Source: Candidatus Mailhella excrementigallinarum (lineage in GTDB: Bacteria > Desulfobacterota > Desulfovibrionia > Desulfovibrionales > Desulfovibrionaceae). From it: DNA of 64,000 nucleotides. Shown here in pieces: positions 20,281 through 28,759 of the stretch. The notes below the pieces were generated by a model. That model was not told the origin of the DNA. It saw only the letters and a list, made by a program, of their open reading frames with translations, and did not search any database. Each line of letters starts with the position of its first letter. The stretch's first letter is position 1. The DNA lies in assembly GCA_944324075.1 (NCBI GenBank), contig CALUUZ010000002.1:124001-188000 (forward strand), in the 5' to 3' direction. A program made the position numbers and the translations under genes.

Positions 20281-20963
20281 GGCAGTGCTCCTTCTCCGGC
20301 GGAGAGGGACGGGGAGGAATTTTCTTCCAGCGTCTTTTTCCGCAGGGTCAGTATGCGATCCGCCAGAACCCCGTCAGCATCGAGATCGTGGCTGATCCAC
20401 ACCACTGCTGCTCCGCGCGAGCGCGCTTCCCGCACGATATCCCGAAGCAGCCCCCGCGAAGCGATATCCAGCCCGGTGCCCGGTTCATCCAGCAGAAGCA
20501 GGCGGGGCCGGCCGAGCAGTACGCGGGCGAGATTGAGACGCTGGGCCATCCCCCGGGAAAAGATTCCCGCCCGGTCATGTGCGTGCCTGGCCAGTCCGAC
20601 CCTCTCCAGCGCAGCATCAGCCGCTCTGCTCGCCTCCGTGCCGGAGAGTCCCGCCCCCCGGGCCCAGAACAGCAGATTTTCCCGCGCGCTGAGGCCGGAA
20701 TAGATGAACGTGGCATGAGCAAGAAAGGCGGTTTCCGTCTCATCCGCAAGGCGTTCCACCGTACCGGAATCGGGGCGGCCCAGGCCGGCCATGATGCGCA
20801 TCAGGGTGGATTTGCCGGTGCCGTTGGAGCCGGCCAGCAGCGTTATGCTTTCCGCCTTGAACTCCGCGCCGAGTTTCCTGAACAGCACGCGCGGCCCGAA
20901 GGCCTTGCTCACTCCGGAGAGACGCAGCAGCGTATTGTCCTTGGAAAGGGATGCGGCGTACAT
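20274..20963 (-). CDS. ccmA: cytochrome c biogenesis ATP-binding protein CcmA
   Basis: ATPase of the CcmABCD complex. 229 residues: Walker A GSNGTGKST, the signature region FSRGMAQRLNLAR (variant of LSGGQ, as usual in CcmA), Walker B LLLLDEPGTGLD, and the switch His in WISHD. The start is taken at 20963, 13 bp after the ccmF stop; an earlier in-frame start would overlap ccmF by about 75 bp. The ribosome-binding site is weak, consistent with coupling. Confidence 0.9.
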   Translation of the reverse strand: MYAASLSKDNTLLRLSGVSKAFGPRVLFRKLGAEFKAESITLLAGSNGTGKSTLMRIMAGLGRPDSGTVERLADETETAFLAHATFIYSGLSARENLLFWARGAGLSGTEASRAADAALERVGLARHAHDRAGIFSRGMAQRLNLARVLLGRPRLLLLDEPGTGLDIASRGLLRDIVREARSRGAAVVWISHDLDADGVLADRILTLRKKTLEENSSPSLSAGEGALPC

Positions 20964-20976
20964 GGGGGTCTCGCTT

Positions 20977-22899
20977 TCAGGCTCTGACGGAGGATGCTCC
21001 GCCACCCCGCTTCGCAGGATTGCGGCGGCGCAGACCGAGGAAGGGGGCAAGCACCATGAGTGCGCCGCCTATCCACAGCCAGTTGACCAGTGGGTGAGCG
21101 CTGAGATGAAGTACGGCCTTGCTGCCGCGCTCCAGACCCAGCAGGGTGGCATAGAATTCCGTGCCGAGAGATGGATGGGTTTCGGCCTCGGCAAATGCGG
21201 ACTGGCTGAATTTGGCGTAGATTCTCCGCTGGGGACTGACTACGGCGATATCTTCTCCGTTTCTGCTCAAACGGATCTCGGCTTCAAGAAACTCATAGGC
21301 GCCGTTGGCGCTGCGTCCTTCGTACAGTTCGTTCAGCGTGGCGGTATAGGGACCTACCTGTACGCTTTCCCCCTTGCCGAGAGAGACTTCCACCTGTGTG
21401 GCGTACGGGCCGGAAAAGGCTATGCCCAGTGCCACAAGGCCCAGCCCGAAGTGGACAAGAGCCGCGGCGAGGGTGGGACGGCTGGCGCGGGTGGATCGCT
21501 CGGCAATCACCAGTGCCATGCTGATCAGCGCGGCGATGCTCAGGCCCGCCGCCATGAGCGGCAGGGCGTCGCGGATGCCGGAGAGCCACAGGGCCGCTGC
21601 GGAAGCGGCGAATGAGGCGGAAACTCCGCCCAGACGGGGCCAGTCGCGCACGCCGCCTTTCCAGCCCAGCCAGGGGCAGACGGCAAGCAGAGCCATGATG
21701 ACGGTAAACAGCGGCAGGCAGACCCTGTTGTAGAAATCCTGCGAAAGGCCGCTGGAGGTTTTGCCGAAGCCTGCCGTAATCACCGGCCAGAGCGTGGCCA
21801 CAAGAATAACGCAGGCGATGGCGATGAGCATCCAGGCGGTGAGCACCAGAAATCCCTCACGGGTTTCCAGCCCTCCCAGATCGGCAGCTTCATTGCGTCC
21901 GGCCTGCCATGAGGCGAAGATGACGACAACGAGAGAGGCCAGCACGAAGCTCAGCAGGGCCGGCCCGACTCCGCCTTCGCCGAAGGCATGCACGGAGTTG
22001 ACCACATTGCCGCGCACCAGATAGGTGGCGAAAAAGGCGGATACCGTAGTCAGGGCCATGAGAAAGGTATTGACCCTGTACAGCTTTCCCCGGCGGGTCT
22101 GGAGCAGACCGGTGTGTATGGCCGCGGTGCCGATCAGCCAAGGAATGAGAGAAGCGTTTTCCACCGGGTCCCATGCCCAGTAGCCGCCCCAGCCAAGTTC
22201 CATGTAGGCCCACCATCCTCCGATGATGATGCCGACGGTAAGAAAGAGCCATGCCGTGAGGGTGAAGGGCCGCGCGACATCAAGCCAGGACTGTTCGCTT
22301 CCGTCGACATGCATGGCCTGCGCCAGAGCCAGGCAGCCGGGTATGACAAAGCCTCCGTAACCGAGGAAAAGCAGTGGAGGATGAAGTATCATGCCGGGGT
22401 TCTGGAGCAGCGGATTCATGCCCCGCCCGTCCGCCGGGGCGGGAGAAAGCTGAATGAAGGGATTGCTCCAGGCGGTGATCAGCAGCGCGAAGAAACCCAT
22501 GATGGAAAGGTAGAACACCCAGTACCACAGTCTGGTTTCCGCGCTGAGAAGCCTGTAGGGACGGGTGAACTGGAAAAAGGCCCCGCACAGCGAGACCATG
22601 AGCGCCCAGAACAGCATGGAACCGGGCTGTCCGGCCCAGAAGGCGGTGATCTTGTAGAACATGGGCAACACCAGATCCGTGTAGCCGGCCACATATTCAA
22701 GCGTAAAGTCACTCACGGCCAGGGCATGAAGCAGAATGGCCGAAGCCGCGGTCAGGCTGGCGGCGATAACAAGATTGGCCTTTTCCAGCCAGCCGAGGTC
22801 GGCATGGCGGCCCTGCCAGAGCTGGGCCGCCCCCATGCCCGCACCTCCCATGGCGCAGAGCAGGGCGAGAAGAAGCAGAACATATGCGGCAAGATACAT
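20977..22899 (-). CDS. ccmF: heme lyase CcmF
   Basis: Large inner-membrane protein joining heme from CcmE to CXXCH motifs of apocytochromes. 640 residues, about 14 transmembrane helices. The WWD domain is visible as GWGGYWAWDPVENASLIPWL, preceded by NPGMILHPPLLFLGY with its conserved His. GGAG lies five bases before the ATG. In this operon no ccmH or ccmG accompanies it, so CcmF would have to act with an unusual apocytochrome-reduction route. Confidence 0.95.
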   Translation of the reverse strand: MYLAAYVLLLLALLCAMGGAGMGAAQLWQGRHADLGWLEKANLVIAASLTAASAILLHALAVSDFTLEYVAGYTDLVLPMFYKITAFWAGQPGSMLFWALMVSLCGAFFQFTRPYRLLSAETRLWYWVFYLSIMGFFALLITAWSNPFIQLSPAPADGRGMNPLLQNPGMILHPPLLFLGYGGFVIPGCLALAQAMHVDGSEQSWLDVARPFTLTAWLFLTVGIIIGGWWAYMELGWGGYWAWDPVENASLIPWLIGTAAIHTGLLQTRRGKLYRVNTFLMALTTVSAFFATYLVRGNVVNSVHAFGEGGVGPALLSFVLASLVVVIFASWQAGRNEAADLGGLETREGFLVLTAWMLIAIACVILVATLWPVITAGFGKTSSGLSQDFYNRVCLPLFTVIMALLAVCPWLGWKGGVRDWPRLGGVSASFAASAAALWLSGIRDALPLMAAGLSIAALISMALVIAERSTRASRPTLAAALVHFGLGLVALGIAFSGPYATQVEVSLGKGESVQVGPYTATLNELYEGRSANGAYEFLEAEIRLSRNGEDIAVVSPQRRIYAKFSQSAFAEAETHPSLGTEFYATLLGLERGSKAVLHLSAHPLVNWLWIGGALMVLAPFLGLRRRNPAKRGGGASSVRA

Positions 22900-23044
22900 G
22901 CGATCTCCGAAAAAAGTCGGCTGTGCTGACGCGTCGCGCGGGGCGGAGGAAATACCCCCGATCCTTCTCTGGCAGAGAGGCGCAGACGGCCTTCCGGCAG
23001 AAAAGGAAACGGCGCGGCTGTCCGCTCCGGGACATGGTGTGACT

Positions 23045-23198
23045 GGAAGTATCTGCCGACAAGAACCCAGTGTTCAGGCCTGCAGGTTTCACGTCCGAAG
23101 CCGGAGTTCGGGGCTGCAGGCGAACTGCGGCTGATCCGGCCTTGCGCGGAATTTCGCTCCGCTCGACTCCGGGAGCATTTTCAAACCGAAAATGCCCT
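23045..23198 (-). repeat. family A intergenic repeat, copy A3
   Basis: Sits between ccmE and ccmF. It has GAAGTATCTGCCGAC, GTTTCACGTCCGAAGCCGG, a diverged core hairpin, CTCGACTCCGGGAGCATTTTC and a terminal hairpin GCATTTTC-AAACC-GAAAATGC. Read from ccmE, the terminus is AGGGCATTTTC and its AG completes the ccmE stop codon. The preceding 145 bp (22900-23044) hold nothing recognisable. Confidence 0.75.
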
Positions 23199-23619
23199 AA
23201 ACTCCGGCCGGAGCTTCGCGGTTTTCCTTCTGGTATTTGGAGGGACACTTGGTCATCAGACTTCTGGCAAGAAAGTCTCCGTTTTTCATGCCGCCTTCCA
23301 CAATGACCTCCGCTCCCGGCTTGAACGTGTCGGGCACCACGCCCGAATAGTCCACCCAGAGCACGGCGCCGGGCTTTTCCGCATCCTGAAGCCGGAAACG
23401 CACGCCCAGGCCGTTCGCGGGACGGCTGATATCCTCCCCGGCCACGGTGCCGAACAGGCGGGCGGCTTTCAGTTCCTGGCCCGGCATGGCCAGTGCTTCG
23501 GAAACATTGAGAAAATAGACGCTGTTTTCCGACAGGCCGGCCCACACCATGTAGCCCACGCCGCCAAGGAAGAGGCAGAAGGCCAGAGCATAGACCGGGA
23601 GGGATTTTTTCTTCGCCAT
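23197..23619 (-). CDS. ccmE: cytochrome c maturation heme chaperone CcmE, Cys variant
   Basis: Periplasmic, membrane-anchored heme carrier. 140 residues: N-terminal transmembrane helix (about 7-27) and an OB-fold beta domain. In place of the usual His-X-X-X-Tyr heme site it has Cys-Pro-Ser-Lys-Tyr (Cys125, codon 23245-23247; Tyr129). This CXXXY type together with absent ccmG/ccmH is the reduced system known from Desulfovibrio. ATG 23619 has AAGGAG six bases ahead. First gene of the ccm operon; the stop codon TAG shares AG with repeat A3. Confidence 0.95.
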   Translation of the reverse strand: MAKKKSLPVYALAFCLFLGGVGYMVWAGLSENSVYFLNVSEALAMPGQELKAARLFGTVAGEDISRPANGLGVRFRLQDAEKPGAVLWVDYSGVVPDTFKPGAEVIVEGGMKNGDFLARSLMTKCPSKYQKENREAPAGV

Positions 23620-23760
23620 GGAGACTCCTTGCAGGCACGGGCTGTTCACGACGGCGGAGAGAATCCGGGCCGGAACGTCGCGTCGGGCGGCTGCTGCCGC
23701 GGAATGCATCGGCAGGTGGAGCGCATGTTAGCCGGGTTCATTTCTGTTTGCAAGCAGGAA

Positions 23761-24819
23761 TTATTCCTGATTGGAGCCGGCAGCCTGCTCCCTGGCGCGG
23801 CTCAGCGCCGCGCGCCGCATGCGGGCTGCCTCGCGCATGTCTGCCACCACGTCGGATTCGTCCACGATTTCCCGGCCCAGTATTTCCTCCAGCACATCCT
23901 CCAGCGAGATCACTCCCGCAAGGCCGCCGTATTCATCCAGTACGGCGAACAGGTGCTGATGCAGCTCCAGGAAGTCCGAAAGCACCTTGTCCAGCGTCTG
24001 GGATTCCTGCACAAAGTGAATGGGCTGCATGATCTCGCCCAGCACGGAGCCGCCGCTGTCCCTGTCCTTGTGCCGGGCCACCTCGCGCCGCAGCACCATG
24101 CCCACGATATCCTCGTTGTCCTCTTCATACACCGGTACACGGCTGAAATGCCAGAAGTTGGGATTATGATAGGCCTCGTCCACCGTGGTTGCGGAGGGGA
24201 GGGAGAATACAACCGTGCGCGGGGTCATCACGTCGTGCACACGCTTCTGATCCAGCGCGAGGATATTGCGGATGGCGGTTTCCTCATAGGGCTGGATGAT
24301 GCCGGACTGTCGGGAAAGGCGGGCCAGAATGCGGATATCGTCTTCCGTGGCTTCCGGTCCTTTGTTTCCAGGCGTGATCAGGCGGGTGATCATGCCTCCG
24401 GCCCAGGTGACGGGCTTGAGCACGATGATGAGCAGCCGCAGGTAGTATGCCAGCAGGCCGGAAAGCGGCGCGGCGTAGGCGACGCCCAGCGTCTTGGGCA
24501 GGATTTCCCCGCAGACCAGAATGAGTACGGTAAATGCAGCGGCGAAGGCGGGCATGTTGGCCTCGCCCAGAGCCGCCGCGGCGAGCGCTCCCGCGATGGA
24601 GGCCCCGGCTGTGTTGGCTACGGTGTTCAGGGTGAGGACGGCGGTAATCGGCTGCTCGATGTTGGAACGCATTTGGAAGAGCAGTTCTCCCGCCCTGGAG
24701 CCGCGTTCGCGCAGATGTTCGATATGGGTCCACTGCACGGAATAGAGCATGGCCTCTGTAGTGGAGCAGAGGGCGGAAATGCCTGTGGATACGAGCACGG
24801 TGATGATAAGTGCGAGCAT
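23761..24819 (-). CDS. DUF21/CBS-domain membrane protein (CNNM/CorC family)
   Basis: 352 residues: an N-terminal DUF21 transmembrane domain of about four helices (residues 1-150, with NTVANTAGASIAGA and CGEILPKTLGV), then a pair of CBS motifs (MTPRTVVFSLPSATTVDEA; VLDEYGGLAGVISLEDVLEEI) that bind nucleotides. Family members are implicated in Mg2+/Co2+ efflux or homeostasis. It lacks the C-terminal CorC_HlyC domain often found. The start is uncertain: ATG 24819 fits homologous N-termini but has no good ribosome-binding site; ATG 24891 would add 24 residues and would translate through the hairpin at 24853-24880. Confidence 0.82.
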   Translation of the reverse strand: MLALIITVLVSTGISALCSTTEAMLYSVQWTHIEHLRERGSRAGELLFQMRSNIEQPITAVLTLNTVANTAGASIAGALAAAALGEANMPAFAAAFTVLILVCGEILPKTLGVAYAAPLSGLLAYYLRLLIIVLKPVTWAGGMITRLITPGNKGPEATEDDIRILARLSRQSGIIQPYEETAIRNILALDQKRVHDVMTPRTVVFSLPSATTVDEAYHNPNFWHFSRVPVYEEDNEDIVGMVLRREVARHKDRDSGGSVLGEIMQPIHFVQESQTLDKVLSDFLELHQHLFAVLDEYGGLAGVISLEDVLEEILGREIVDESDVVADMREAARMRRAALSRAREQAAGSNQE

Positions 24820-24852
24820 GGATGCGGCGACGCGTCGCCCCGGTTTGAAGTT

Positions 24853-24880
24853 GCCTGCGCCTGAACGCCCCGGCGCAGGC
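24853..24880 (-). other. hairpin in the leader of the DUF21/CBS gene
   Basis: A 9-bp perfect inverted repeat (GCCTGCGCC with GGCGCAGGC, 10-nt loop) lies 34 bases upstream of the chosen start codon, in the divergent space shared with the aminotransferase gene. It could modulate translation or simply be a relic; no T-run follows. Confidence 0.35.
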
Positions 24881-25020
24881 AGGCGGAGCATGCCCGCGCG
24901 GAATGTCCCGGCCGCGATTTGACAATCGCGCAGGGGAAGATGAAAGTTTGCCGGAAATCCGGCGCAATCTCAAGTCGCCGCCGGATATTTTTTGCCGGAG
25001 GCGTCCGGCGGGGAGGAGAG

Positions 25021-26184
25021 ATGGGAGAGCGTCCGGCCCTGGAAGGGACATACGGGCATGGGGGTGGCGTCATGGCGGCGGCCCGGTTGAGCGGCCGCGC
25101 CGAAACGGATATCGATGACTTCAGCACCAACTGTTTTTTTGCCGCCGCCCCCCTGACCGAACGCCTGCTGGGGAAAACGGCATGGTGTTCAGGTTCCGCG
25201 CTGCTGCGCTATCCCGATCCCGGGAATGTTCGTCTGCGAGCTGCTCTGGCCGCGCGCGAAGGCATGGAGCCGGATGCCGTCATCGCGGGCAACGGCGCTT
25301 CCGAGCTGATCTGGGCCGCTCTGCTGGCTCTGCGGACGCGCGGCGCGCGGCGCGTCCTCTTTCTCGGTCCTCTGTTCGTTCAGTACGCACGCGCCTGCGC
25401 GGCTCTGGGCATGGAAACGGAGCAGGTGCTCTGTCCGGAGGATGACTCCTTTCTGCCGGATGCCGCCGCGCTGGATGGCGTGGCCCGCAGCGGCGCGGAC
25501 GTGGTTATAGTGTGCAGTCCGAACAATCCCGGCACGGGGATTCTCCGCGACTTTTCTCCCCTGCTTGATGCGGTGGGACGGCGCGTGCTGCTGCTGGACG
25601 CCAGCTATCGGGGCTTTCTGCCGGAAGGTGATCCGGGCGCGCTTCCTTATCCCTCGCTGGCCGGGGAGGCGGAGCGGAATGGCGCAGTCCTGATCCTGCT
25701 GGACAGCATGACCAAGTTTTTCTGCTGTCCCGGGGTGCGTCTGGGGTTTGCCGTGGCGGAGGCGGAGCTTGTCGCCCGCATGGATGCATGCAGGCCGTCG
25801 TGGTCCGTGGGCACGGCGGCGGAGTCGGCCGGGCTTGCGCTGCTGGAACACGAGGCGGAATATCGGGCGCTGCTGCCGGAGCTGGCGCAGGGTGTGGAGG
25901 CTGTGGCAGGACATCTGGAGGAAAGCGGGCTGTTCCGCCGCGTGCTGCGCGGGCCGAGTTTTGTCATCGCCGCATTGAGAAACGGCGATGCGGCGGACAT
26001 GCAGGCGCGTCTGCTGCGTCGGGAGGGCGTCATGATCCGGGCGTGCGACAATATTCCGGGCATGCCGGAAGGGTGGGTGAGAATTCAGGTCCGCCCGGAA
26101 CGCCACATGCAAAGGCTGTATGCGGGGCTGAAGCATTTACAGGGGACATTGTCCCCCGGGCTCCTGCACGCTGCATTTGCGTAG
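25021..26184 (+). CDS. PLP-dependent aminotransferase, CobD/HisC-like
   Basis: 387 residues, fold type I class I/II. The N-terminus (YGHGGGVMAAARLSGR then DIDDFSTN) matches the HGG...DFS opening typical of CobD, the threonine-phosphate decarboxylase of cobalamin biosynthesis. The PLP lysine is in DSMTKFFCCPGVRLGF; CSPNNPGTG and LLLDASYRGF are the usual cofactor-contact segments. Histidinol-phosphate aminotransferase is the alternative. No cob/cbi or his gene is nearby. ATG 25021 has GGGAGGAGAG just ahead; a longer reading to 24919 lacks one. A GGGGGAAT-C-ATTCCCCC hairpin at 26212-26228 follows the stop codon. Confidence 0.78.
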   Translation: MGERPALEGTYGHGGGVMAAARLSGRAETDIDDFSTNCFFAAAPLTERLLGKTAWCSGSALLRYPDPGNVRLRAALAAREGMEPDAVIAGNGASELIWAALLALRTRGARRVLFLGPLFVQYARACAALGMETEQVLCPEDDSFLPDAAALDGVARSGADVVIVCSPNNPGTGILRDFSPLLDAVGRRVLLLDASYRGFLPEGDPGALPYPSLAGEAERNGAVLILLDSMTKFFCCPGVRLGFAVAEAELVARMDACRPSWSVGTAAESAGLALLEHEAEYRALLPELAQGVEAVAGHLEESGLFRRVLRGPSFVIAALRNGDAADMQARLLRREGVMIRACDNIPGMPEGWVRIQVRPERHMQRLYAGLKHLQGTLSPGLLHAAFA

Positions 26185-26273
26185 CATCTTTTGCGCGCGT
26201 GCTGGGGATACGGGGGAATCATTCCCCCGGCGGGGTTTGGGGCTGCCGCTCCAGTTTTCCCTCCGGCACAGCC

Positions 26274-26454
26274 GGGAGCATTTTCGTCTTGAAATGCCCT
26301 CTGAGTCGAGCCAGACGAGACTCCGCCGCGACGTCCCCCGTCTCCGGTGTCGCCGCAATTCATTTGCGGCGTGCAGCTCCGGCGGAGGCGTGAAATCTGC
26401 GAGCCGGAACATGGGGTCCTGGCTTGCAGATACTTTACAATAGCAAAATGCTCT
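26274..26454 (+). repeat. family A intergenic repeat, copy A4
   Basis: A full-length copy: left hairpin GGGAGCATTTTC/GAAATGCCC, GAGACTCCGCC, GTGTCGCCGCAATTCATTTGC, the CTCCGGCGGAG palindrome, GCGTGAAATCTGCGAGCCGG, and right terminus AAAATGCTCT (26445-26454). It lies between convergent genes; the right terminus overlaps the tyrA stop codon (TAG on the minus strand, 26453-26455). Confidence 0.9.
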
Positions 26455-27226
26455 ATTCGGGAAACCAGCCTTTCGCCAGTTCGGCCAGCACCTCGATGTC
26501 ACCGCCCGCCGCGACGTTGAGGTAGGAGCGGAATTCGCGCACCGCCTCCTGGCTCATGGGATTGGCGGCGAAGATTCCCGCGAACATGGCGGAATCCGAG
26601 GTAAGCATGGTGCGCGCGGCTTCCTTGCGGCGCTCGAAAGAGGGGGTGAGAAAGGGCAGCAGTTCCGGTTTGCGGGAAAGCATGGCGAAATAGGCCAGTG
26701 AGGTGATGTAGTTCAAGCCCTGAATGGAGGCCATGGCGCGGTCATGGGTTTCGGGAGAACAGCGGAAGGAACTCCAGCCCAAAGACGCGAAAAGTTCTTC
26801 CACAAGGCGTACCGCCCCGGCATCCTGCTCCGGCAGAGCTTCTCCCTCCTTCCAGCCGCGCCCCGGCGTAACGGTTACGGCGTAGCGTTCAGACACGGTT
26901 TTTGGCCCGAACAGGGGATGCGTGCCGACGACAGGCCCGCTCCAGGCCCGTTCCATGGCCCGCACGGGCAGCATCTTGACCGATGTGATATCCGCCAGCG
27001 CACAGCTTTCAGGCATGTGAGGAGCCGCCTTGCGCGCAGTTTCTTCCAGAACGGCGGCGGGCACGCACAGAAAGACGACTTCCGCGTTTTTGCAGGCCCG
27101 TGAGAGAGCCTCCGCGTCCAGCGGCAGATCCGCTCCCCCCGTGTCGTGTCCTGCTTCCTCCAGCCGGCGTCTGAGCATGGCTCCCATGCGCCCCCTGTCT
27201 CCGATAATGCCGACACGCACGGTCAT
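26453..27226 (-). CDS. tyrA: prephenate dehydrogenase
   Basis: NAD(P)-dependent oxidative decarboxylation of prephenate toward tyrosine. 257 residues: Rossmann start VGIIGDRGRMGAMLRRRLEE, FLCVPAAVLEE, ADITSVKMLPV, and GTHPLFGPKTV, the substrate-binding signature of the family. No chorismate mutase or ACT domain is fused. ATG 27226 has AAGGAG eight bases upstream and overlaps the aroA stop codon (ATGA). Its TAG stop is completed by the terminus of repeat A4. Confidence 0.92.
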   Translation of the reverse strand: MTVRVGIIGDRGRMGAMLRRRLEEAGHDTGGADLPLDAEALSRACKNAEVVFLCVPAAVLEETARKAAPHMPESCALADITSVKMLPVRAMERAWSGPVVGTHPLFGPKTVSERYAVTVTPGRGWKEGEALPEQDAGAVRLVEELFASLGWSSFRCSPETHDRAMASIQGLNYITSLAYFAMLSRKPELLPFLTPSFERRKEAARTMLTSDSAMFAGIFAANPMSQEAVREFRSYLNVAAGGDIEVLAELAKGWFPE

Positions 27227-28551
27227 CCCCGAATCTCCTTCCATACATCCCAGAATGCCGGAAACGACTTGTTCACCACGGCGGGGTTGTCCAGACGGAC
27301 GCTTGCGCCCTTGCACTCCAGCAGACTGAGGCTCATGGCCATGCGGTGATCGCCGTGCGCCAGAAGCTCAAGTGCCCGCCCTCGCAGATCGAGTTCCGGG
27401 TTCCCGCGTATCATGAGTCCGTCCGGACGTTCCTCCACAGGAACGCCCGCCTTGCCCAGTTCACCTGCGGGCGCGGCGATGCGGTCACACTCCTTGATGC
27501 GCAGATGCGCCACTCCCCGGACAAGGGTTTCCCCTTCCGCAAAGGCCGCCAGCACGGCCACGGTAGGCACGAGATCCGGGCAGTCGCTCATGTCCGCTTC
27601 CACCCCTTTGAGGGGCGACGGATACACGGTAAGAGAGTTTTCGCCCTCTTCCGTCCGTGCGCCCATGCGTTCAAGGATGACGCGTATGGCGCGATCTCCC
27701 TGCATGGTGTCGGATCGCAGTCCTTCCACACGTACGGGGCGGCTCCCCAGCGCGCCTGCCGCAAGCAGGTAGGATGCTCCGGACCAGTCTCCCTCCACTG
27801 CATAGTTTCCGGCCCGGTAGAGAGAAGGACGCACGCGGAAACGAATCAGTCCCGGCCGTACGGCACGGATTTCTCGCCAGTCTGCAAGCTGCCATTCCGA
27901 GTCACGGCTGTCGCGCGTACTCACGTCGAAGCGCACCCCGAAGTCGTGCATGCTTTGCAGAGTCAGGCCGATATAGGGCCATGAGACGACATGGCTTCCG
28001 CAGATTTCAATGGTCACCGGGGATTTTGCCTGCGGCGCGGCCAGCAGCAGCCCGGAAAGGTACTGGCTGGATTCGCCCAGGCCGATTTCCAGCGAGCCGC
28101 CTTCCAGTCCTCTTGTTTTCAGGATAAAGGGCGGATAACCGGCTTCGTTCTCAAAACGCACGGCAACGCCCAGCCTTTCCAGCGCGGCGGTCAGTTCTCC
28201 AATGGGGCGGCTGTGCATGCGCGGCGCGCCATGCACTCGGAACTGTCCCAGCCCTGAGGCCAGCACTGCCGTTAACAGGCGGCAGGTCGTGCCGGATTCA
28301 TGCACATAACAGGATACGGGGACGGCATCACCGCCGCGCGGGCCGCCGCCCATGCCGAGGACACGCCATTCCCCCGGAGCGATACGTTCAAAACGCGCTC
28401 CCGTATCTTCAAGAACGGAACGTGTCTGCTCTATGTCACGGCTTTCCAGCACGCCGGACAGACGGGATTCTCCCCTGGCCAGGGCCGCGCCGATAAGCCG
28501 GCGGTGGGAAACGGATTTGGATGATGGAGCCTTGACAATGACTTGATCCAT
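27223..28551 (-). CDS. aroA: 3-phosphoshikimate 1-carboxyvinyltransferase (EPSP synthase)
   Basis: Transfers enolpyruvyl from PEP to shikimate 3-phosphate. 442 residues with both inside-out alpha/beta domains: APSSKSVSHR (phosphate-binding Lys), ESGTTCRLLTAV, SSQYLSGLLLAAP, CPDLVPTVAVLAA, RIKECDRIAA and HGDHRMAMSLSL. The PEP-site loop reads ESGTTCR where E. coli has NAGTAMR, as in divergent delta-proteobacterial and archaeal-like enzymes. Forms a two-gene aromatic unit with tyrA. The start codon has no visible Shine-Dalgarno. Confidence 0.95.
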   Translation of the reverse strand: MDQVIVKAPSSKSVSHRRLIGAALARGESRLSGVLESRDIEQTRSVLEDTGARFERIAPGEWRVLGMGGGPRGGDAVPVSCYVHESGTTCRLLTAVLASGLGQFRVHGAPRMHSRPIGELTAALERLGVAVRFENEAGYPPFILKTRGLEGGSLEIGLGESSQYLSGLLLAAPQAKSPVTIEICGSHVVSWPYIGLTLQSMHDFGVRFDVSTRDSRDSEWQLADWREIRAVRPGLIRFRVRPSLYRAGNYAVEGDWSGASYLLAAGALGSRPVRVEGLRSDTMQGDRAIRVILERMGARTEEGENSLTVYPSPLKGVEADMSDCPDLVPTVAVLAAFAEGETLVRGVAHLRIKECDRIAAPAGELGKAGVPVEERPDGLMIRGNPELDLRGRALELLAHGDHRMAMSLSLLECKGASVRLDNPAVVNKSFPAFWDVWKEIRG

Positions 28552-28671
28552 AATAATGCGCTCGCTTGTGCCTGCCCCGCAGGGGCGTCAACGGATACCC
28601 GGAACACGGGCGGATTTCTTCATATCCGGCTCCTCTCCGGCCCGCAAGAGCGGGAGGGGGAACGGAGAAGA

Positions 28672-28701
28672 AAGTCCCCGCCGCTTGTGCGGCGGGGACT
28701 T
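28672..28701 (-). terminator. intrinsic terminator of the antiporter gene
   Basis: A perfect 13-bp stem (AAGTCCCCGCCGC with GCGGCGGGGACTT) and a 4-nt loop, 58 bp after the stop codon; on the minus strand TTCTTCTCC follows. It separates the antiporter from aroA-tyrA. Confidence 0.75.
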
Positions 28702-28759
28702 GTCATTGTGCCTTGCGGCGCGGGGAGACGGCCGCCGGGCATTGTCCGTCACATCATGT

